A stretch of 10,199 nt of DNA, from assembly GCA_029287105.1 (NCBI GenBank), contig JARFRT010000463.1:1-10199 (forward strand). Direction: 5' to 3'. The stretch comes from Akkermansiaceae bacterium (lineage in GTDB: Bacteria > Verrucomicrobiota > Verrucomicrobiia > Verrucomicrobiales > Akkermansiaceae). Below, piece by piece: positions 7,646-10,199 of this stretch (its first letter is position 1; each line of letters starts with the position of its first letter). The translations under genes were made by a program, and so were the position numbers. A model generated the notes under the pieces. The model was given only the letters and a program-made list of their open reading frames with translations. It did not search any database and was not told the DNA's origin.

Positions 7646-7743
7646 ACGAGCGCCTCGTCAGAGATCCTCATCCATTCGCCAACGGCGAATCTCATATCAG
7701 CCTGGTGAACGGATTCGATCCGTTCGCCAGGTCATGCCGGCAT
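7646..7743. repeat. Cluster of four short inverted repeats between convergent genes; possible bidirectional terminator
   Basis: The gap between the two converging genes is almost filled by inverted repeats: ACGAG/CTCGT with a 3-base loop (7646-7658); ATTCGCC/GGCGAAT with loop AAC (7674-7690); a 14-bp stem with loop TCG (7701-7731, arms CCTGGTGAACGGAT and ATCCGTTCGCCAGG, one G-U wobble); and the perfect palindrome ATGCCGGCAT (7734-7743), which runs into the minus-strand stop codon. The two central elements share a TTCGCC/GGCGAA core. No T-run follows any stem on either strand, so a classical intrinsic terminator is not shown; mRNA 3'-end protection, factor-assisted termination or a dispersed REP-like repeat are alternatives. 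Confidence 0.6.
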
Positions 7744-8237
7744 TACTTGGCTTTCACCGACTGCAGAATGCTGTTGATATCCTTGCCGTGTTTCTGCACC
7801 GATTCCGGCGTTGAGACAAAAAACAGCATGAAGTAAGTCTCACCCTTGGGTGGGACGAAAAGTGCGCAGTTGATGATGATTTTGGTTCCTTCCTCGTCCA
7901 CGTTAGTGGCATTGAATAATGAGATCTTCAAGCCGTTGACCTCACCATTCTGCGTGGGATCAATCTTTAAGTTCTTGAACTCCTCGCGCAGCCCTTGCTG
8001 CGCCTCCTTGATCGCATCGGCCGCATCCTTGGCATCCAGCGCAATCAGCTCCGCCGCAGCCAATTCATCTTCAGGCGCCGCTGAGAGCGACTGCTCGTCT
8101 TCGGCATCAACCTGCCATTTGTCGGGAAATGCAATCGAGAAAATAGGCTCGTCGGCAGGATAGTTGTAGACCTGATCGGCGCTCGCAAATGTGCTGCCAA
8201 TAACCGCGACAATGAGTGGGAGGAATGTTTTTTTCAT
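7743..8237 (-). CDS. Small exported protein of unknown function (possible PsbP/Mog1-like fold)
   Basis: A 164-residue protein with a typical signal peptide: MKK, a hydrophobic stretch FLPLIVAVIGSTF, and ASA/DQ cleavage near residue 20, so it acts in the periplasm or outside the cell. No lipobox cysteine follows. The mature part begins with PIFSIAFPDKWQVDAED (31-47), a pattern seen at the start of PsbP/DUF1795/DcrB-like small domains. An acidic, alanine-rich stretch (about 44-85) comes next, then strands such as GLKISLFNA (102-110), TKIIINCALFVPP (118-130) and ETYFMLFFVSTPE (133-145), and a final helix ending SILQSVKAK. No catalytic motif is visible and I do not assign a function. It lies downstream of the aminopeptidase gene on the same strand but has its own promoter candidate and 146 bases of separation, so it may be independently transcribed. 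Confidence 0.75.
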   Translation of the reverse strand: MKKTFLPLIVAVIGSTFASADQVYNYPADEPIFSIAFPDKWQVDAEDEQSLSAAPEDELAAAELIALDAKDAADAIKEAQQGLREEFKNLKIDPTQNGEVNGLKISLFNATNVDEEGTKIIINCALFVPPKGETYFMLFFVSTPESVQKHGKDINSILQSVKAK

Positions 8238-8260
8238 AATGGTAGGAACAATATTTCGCG

Positions 8261-8288
8261 ACTTTAGTTATCCCGCCCACGATGTCAA
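8261..8288 (-). promoter_or_regulatory. Candidate sigma-70-type promoter for the small exported protein
   Basis: Read on the minus strand, a perfect TTGACA (8283-8288) is followed after 16 bases by TAAAGT (8261-8266), a 4/6 match to TATAAT. Transcription would start near 8254, leaving a 5' leader of roughly 15-20 bases before the ATG at 8237. The surrounding stretch is noticeably more AT-rich than the neighbouring genes. No Shine-Dalgarno sequence lies in the short leader. This is a visual match only. Confidence 0.45.
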
Positions 8289-8335
8289 TTTGATTTATGC
8301 CAAGGGAGATCCTTTTGCATTGCACCCGCCACGGC

Positions 8336-8360
8336 CGACGGCCATCAATGTTTGCCGTCG
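8336..8360 (-). other. Hairpin downstream of the aminopeptidase gene
   Basis: Arms CGACGGC (8336-8342) and GCCGTCG (8354-8360) form a 7-bp GC-rich stem with an 11-base loop, 24 bases past the aminopeptidase stop codon. No T-run follows on the minus strand, so it is at best a weak or factor-dependent terminator or a 3'-end stabiliser for the upstream mRNA. Confidence 0.3.
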
Positions 8361-8383
8361 CTGCCGATCCGGCCCCGCGCCGC

Positions 8384-10129
8384 TTACCCGGCAACCACCG
8401 GGCGGCACTCGTGCTGCAACCACTGCTGCTCCTCCTCGTCCAACAGCGGCGAGAGCTTCTCAAGCACCTCGCGATGATGGGCATTAAGCCATTCAAGCTG
8501 ATTGGGCGGCAACAATGACGGCTCGATCAAATCCGTGTTGATCGGACAGAAGGTCAGGTTTTCAAACTTGAAGAAGCGACCGAACTCCGTCTCCTGACTG
8601 AGCACCGTGTGGACCATGTTTTCGATCCTGATGCCGTACTCGCCAGGACGATAGCAGCCGGGTTCGATGGTGGTGATCATGCCGAGCTTCATCTTTTCGA
8701 CGCTTGTTCCGGAAATGTTCTGCGGTCCCTCGTGAATCTCGAGCCCGAATCCCACACCATGGCCGGTGCCGTGTTTGAAATTGCGGCCGTGGCGCCAGAG
8801 TGGCTGGCGGCAAACGCCGTCGAGCTGCGCCCCGGTCGCGCCCTCGGCAAATTCCAGCAGCAGCAACTCGAGCATGCTGCTGAGCACCAGGGTGTAATCG
8901 TCCTTCTGCTTCTGGGTGGGTTCTCCCATGGGGATGGTGCGGGTGGTATCCGTCGTGCCGTGGAGGAAATTACCCCCGGAGTCGATCAGGAAGATGTTCT
9001 CCAACTTGACCGGGACATCCGATTCCTCATCCACGGAATAATGGTTCAATGACCCGTGAGGCCCGTATCCCATGATCGATTCAAAACTCACATGGCGGAA
9101 GCCATTCACTTCGGCGCGAAAGGCTTCCAGCTTGTGGCTGGCGGAAAGCTCGCTGACCTCCTCACCCGCGTGCAGGCTGCGGTAGAGCCATACGAAGAAC
9201 TTCACCATCGCGGCGCCATCATCGATCAGCGACTGCTTGAGGTGTGCCACCTCGGTGGCGTTTTTGACCGCCTTGAGATCCGTCACAATGGCACGGTCTT
9301 CGAATTGCGCGCAGTGCGCGCTTGCCTTGGCGAGGCGATAGCTGGTGTAGTTGGGGACATGGAGCAGACGGGTCGACGCATCCAGGGCGCATAGCGTGGG
9401 CTCTATTTCGTCGTAGTCCTTCAAGGTCACTCCGGCGGCTTCAAACTTCTCGCGTGCCTCGGAGGTCACCTTGTCCGGATCGACGAAAAACAACACCTCG
9501 TCGAGCGTGACCAGGGTGTAGCAATAAGGGGTCGGATTGCTCGCGATGTCGGTGCCGCGGAAGTTCAGCAACCAGCAGGATTCATCCGTGCGGCCGAGTA
9601 AATACGCCGTCAATTTCTGTTCGACCATCTTTTCGCGGACCTCGGCAATCTTGGCTTCGATGCTTTTCCCAGCGTAATCGTCACTCACTAAAAACAGTTC
9701 GCCTTTGGGCGGCGCCGGCCGATCAACCCAGAGCGGGCCGACCAAATCCAGATCACTCCGCGTCTTCAGCCCCGCCGGCTTGAAGCTCTTCAGCCAGGTC
9801 TTGGCCTGGGTGAAATTGGTGTCAGTGCCATTGAATGCCACCGTCTGGCCCTCCTCCATATGTGTCTTCAGCCACGTCTCGATCGACGGCACATCCAGGT
9901 CACTCATGCGCATCAGTTCGATTTCCGTGCCATCGAGCGCTTCGGTAGCAGCCTCATAGTAGCGGCTATCAGTCCACAAGCCGGCCCAGTCAGCCGTGAC
10001 CACGACGGTTCCATTGGACCCGTTCATGTGGGAAAGCCATTTGCGCGAACGCCAGTGCGGTGCCACGTATTCGTTGTTATGCGGATCGGTATTGGACACG
10101 ATCAATGCGTCGATGTTTTCGGCAGACAT
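8384..10129 (-). CDS. Xaa-Pro aminopeptidase (aminopeptidase P), long three-domain M24B type
   Basis: A 581-residue, probably cytoplasmic metallopeptidase that removes the N-terminal residue from X-Pro peptides. Two creatinase-like N-terminal domains (about 1-125 and 130-295) precede the pita-bread catalytic domain (about 300-510) and a C-terminal extension (about 515-575), the layout of human XPNPEP1 and many bacterial long aminopeptidases P. All five metal ligands are present: D383 (LIDSGG), D394 (TTDTTRT), H457 (GTGHGVG), E489 (TTIEPG) and E503 (RIENM); the substrate-binding histidines H363 (LNHYS) and H466 (EIHEGP) are also present. The N-terminus is odd: the same frame continues upstream to an ATG at 10168 and encodes residues that fit the family (MQVDEKLTS, then RDAM) but is broken by TAG at 10139-10141. 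As annotated here the protein starts at what should be codon 14. Function is clear; the true start and expression are uncertain. Confidence 0.92.
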   Translation of the reverse strand: MSAENIDALIVSNTDPHNNEYVAPHWRSRKWLSHMNGSNGTVVVTADWAGLWTDSRYYEAATEALDGTEIELMRMSDLDVPSIETWLKTHMEEGQTVAFNGTDTNFTQAKTWLKSFKPAGLKTRSDLDLVGPLWVDRPAPPKGELFLVSDDYAGKSIEAKIAEVREKMVEQKLTAYLLGRTDESCWLLNFRGTDIASNPTPYCYTLVTLDEVLFFVDPDKVTSEAREKFEAAGVTLKDYDEIEPTLCALDASTRLLHVPNYTSYRLAKASAHCAQFEDRAIVTDLKAVKNATEVAHLKQSLIDDGAAMVKFFVWLYRSLHAGEEVSELSASHKLEAFRAEVNGFRHVSFESIMGYGPHGSLNHYSVDEESDVPVKLENIFLIDSGGNFLHGTTDTTRTIPMGEPTQKQKDDYTLVLSSMLELLLLEFAEGATGAQLDGVCRQPLWRHGRNFKHGTGHGVGFGLEIHEGPQNISGTSVEKMKLGMITTIEPGCYRPGEYGIRIENMVHTVLSQETEFGRFFKFENLTFCPINTDLIEPSLLPPNQLEWLNAHHREVLEKLSPLLDEEEQQWLQHECRPVVAG

Positions 10130-10138
10130 CGCGTCGCG

Positions 10139-10168
10139 CTAACTCGTTAGTTTCTCGTCAACTTGCAT
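10139..10168 (-). other. Interrupted 5' end of the aminopeptidase gene: 9-codon frame ending in TAG
   Basis: On the minus strand an ATG at 10168 opens a nine-codon frame (MQVDEKLTS) that ends at TAG (10139-10141), and after three more sense codons (Arg-Asp-Ala) in the same frame comes the ATG at 10129. The peptide on both sides of the stop reads like the normal start of long aminopeptidases P, with a leucine expected at the stop position; TTG to TAG is one base change. It may be a nonsense mutation, a sequencing or assembly error, or a short leader frame allowing re-initiation nine bases downstream. The ATG at 10168 is preceded by CCTTC and has no Shine-Dalgarno sequence. Confidence 0.7.
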
Positions 10169-10199
10169 GAAGGCAGCAAACTCACTGTGAGGCAACGAT

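Overview
The window reads as a GC-rich chromosomal segment of a Gram-negative polysaccharide degrader. The best guess is a member of the Verrucomicrobiota or a related PVC lineage. This rests on gene content (GH95-type enzyme, SGLT-type symporter, exported LamG protein, three-domain aminopeptidase P) and on the absence of Shine-Dalgarno sequences at every visible start. The phylum is an inference, since no rRNA or marker gene is present.

Bases 1-7640 hold six tightly packed + strand genes that look like one carbohydrate-use operon. In order they are: the C-terminal part of a GH95-like glycosidase (alpha-L-fucosidase/alpha-L-galactosidase family), a sodium:sugar symporter, a zinc-dependent polyol/sugar-acid dehydrogenase of the L-idonate 5-dehydrogenase type, an aldo/keto reductase closely resembling L-galactose/L-fucose dehydrogenase, a COG3618 amidohydrolase of the L-fuconolactonase type, and a secreted protein with an N-terminal LamG domain and a large unassigned C-terminal region. 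A coherent reading is that exported enzymes release L-fucose or L-galactose, the symporter imports it, the reductase-family enzyme oxidises C1 to the lactone, the lactonase opens it to the aldonate, and the zinc dehydrogenase oxidises the aldonate, plausibly at C5. That is the logic of the known L-galactose route to D-tagaturonate. No L-fuconate dehydratase, aldolase, kinase or regulator is visible here, so the pathway must continue elsewhere.

Bases 7641-7742 separate the operon from two minus-strand genes and contain a run of inverted repeats, the longest with 14-bp arms. Bases 7743-8237 (minus) encode a small exported protein of unknown function with a good upstream promoter candidate. Bases 8384-10129 (minus) encode a long three-domain M24B aminopeptidase P with all metal ligands. 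Its natural N-terminus appears to start at 10168 but is interrupted by an in-frame TAG at codon 10, so the annotated start at 10129 is codon 14 of the expected protein.

No tRNA, rRNA, CRISPR array, transposase or phage gene was seen.
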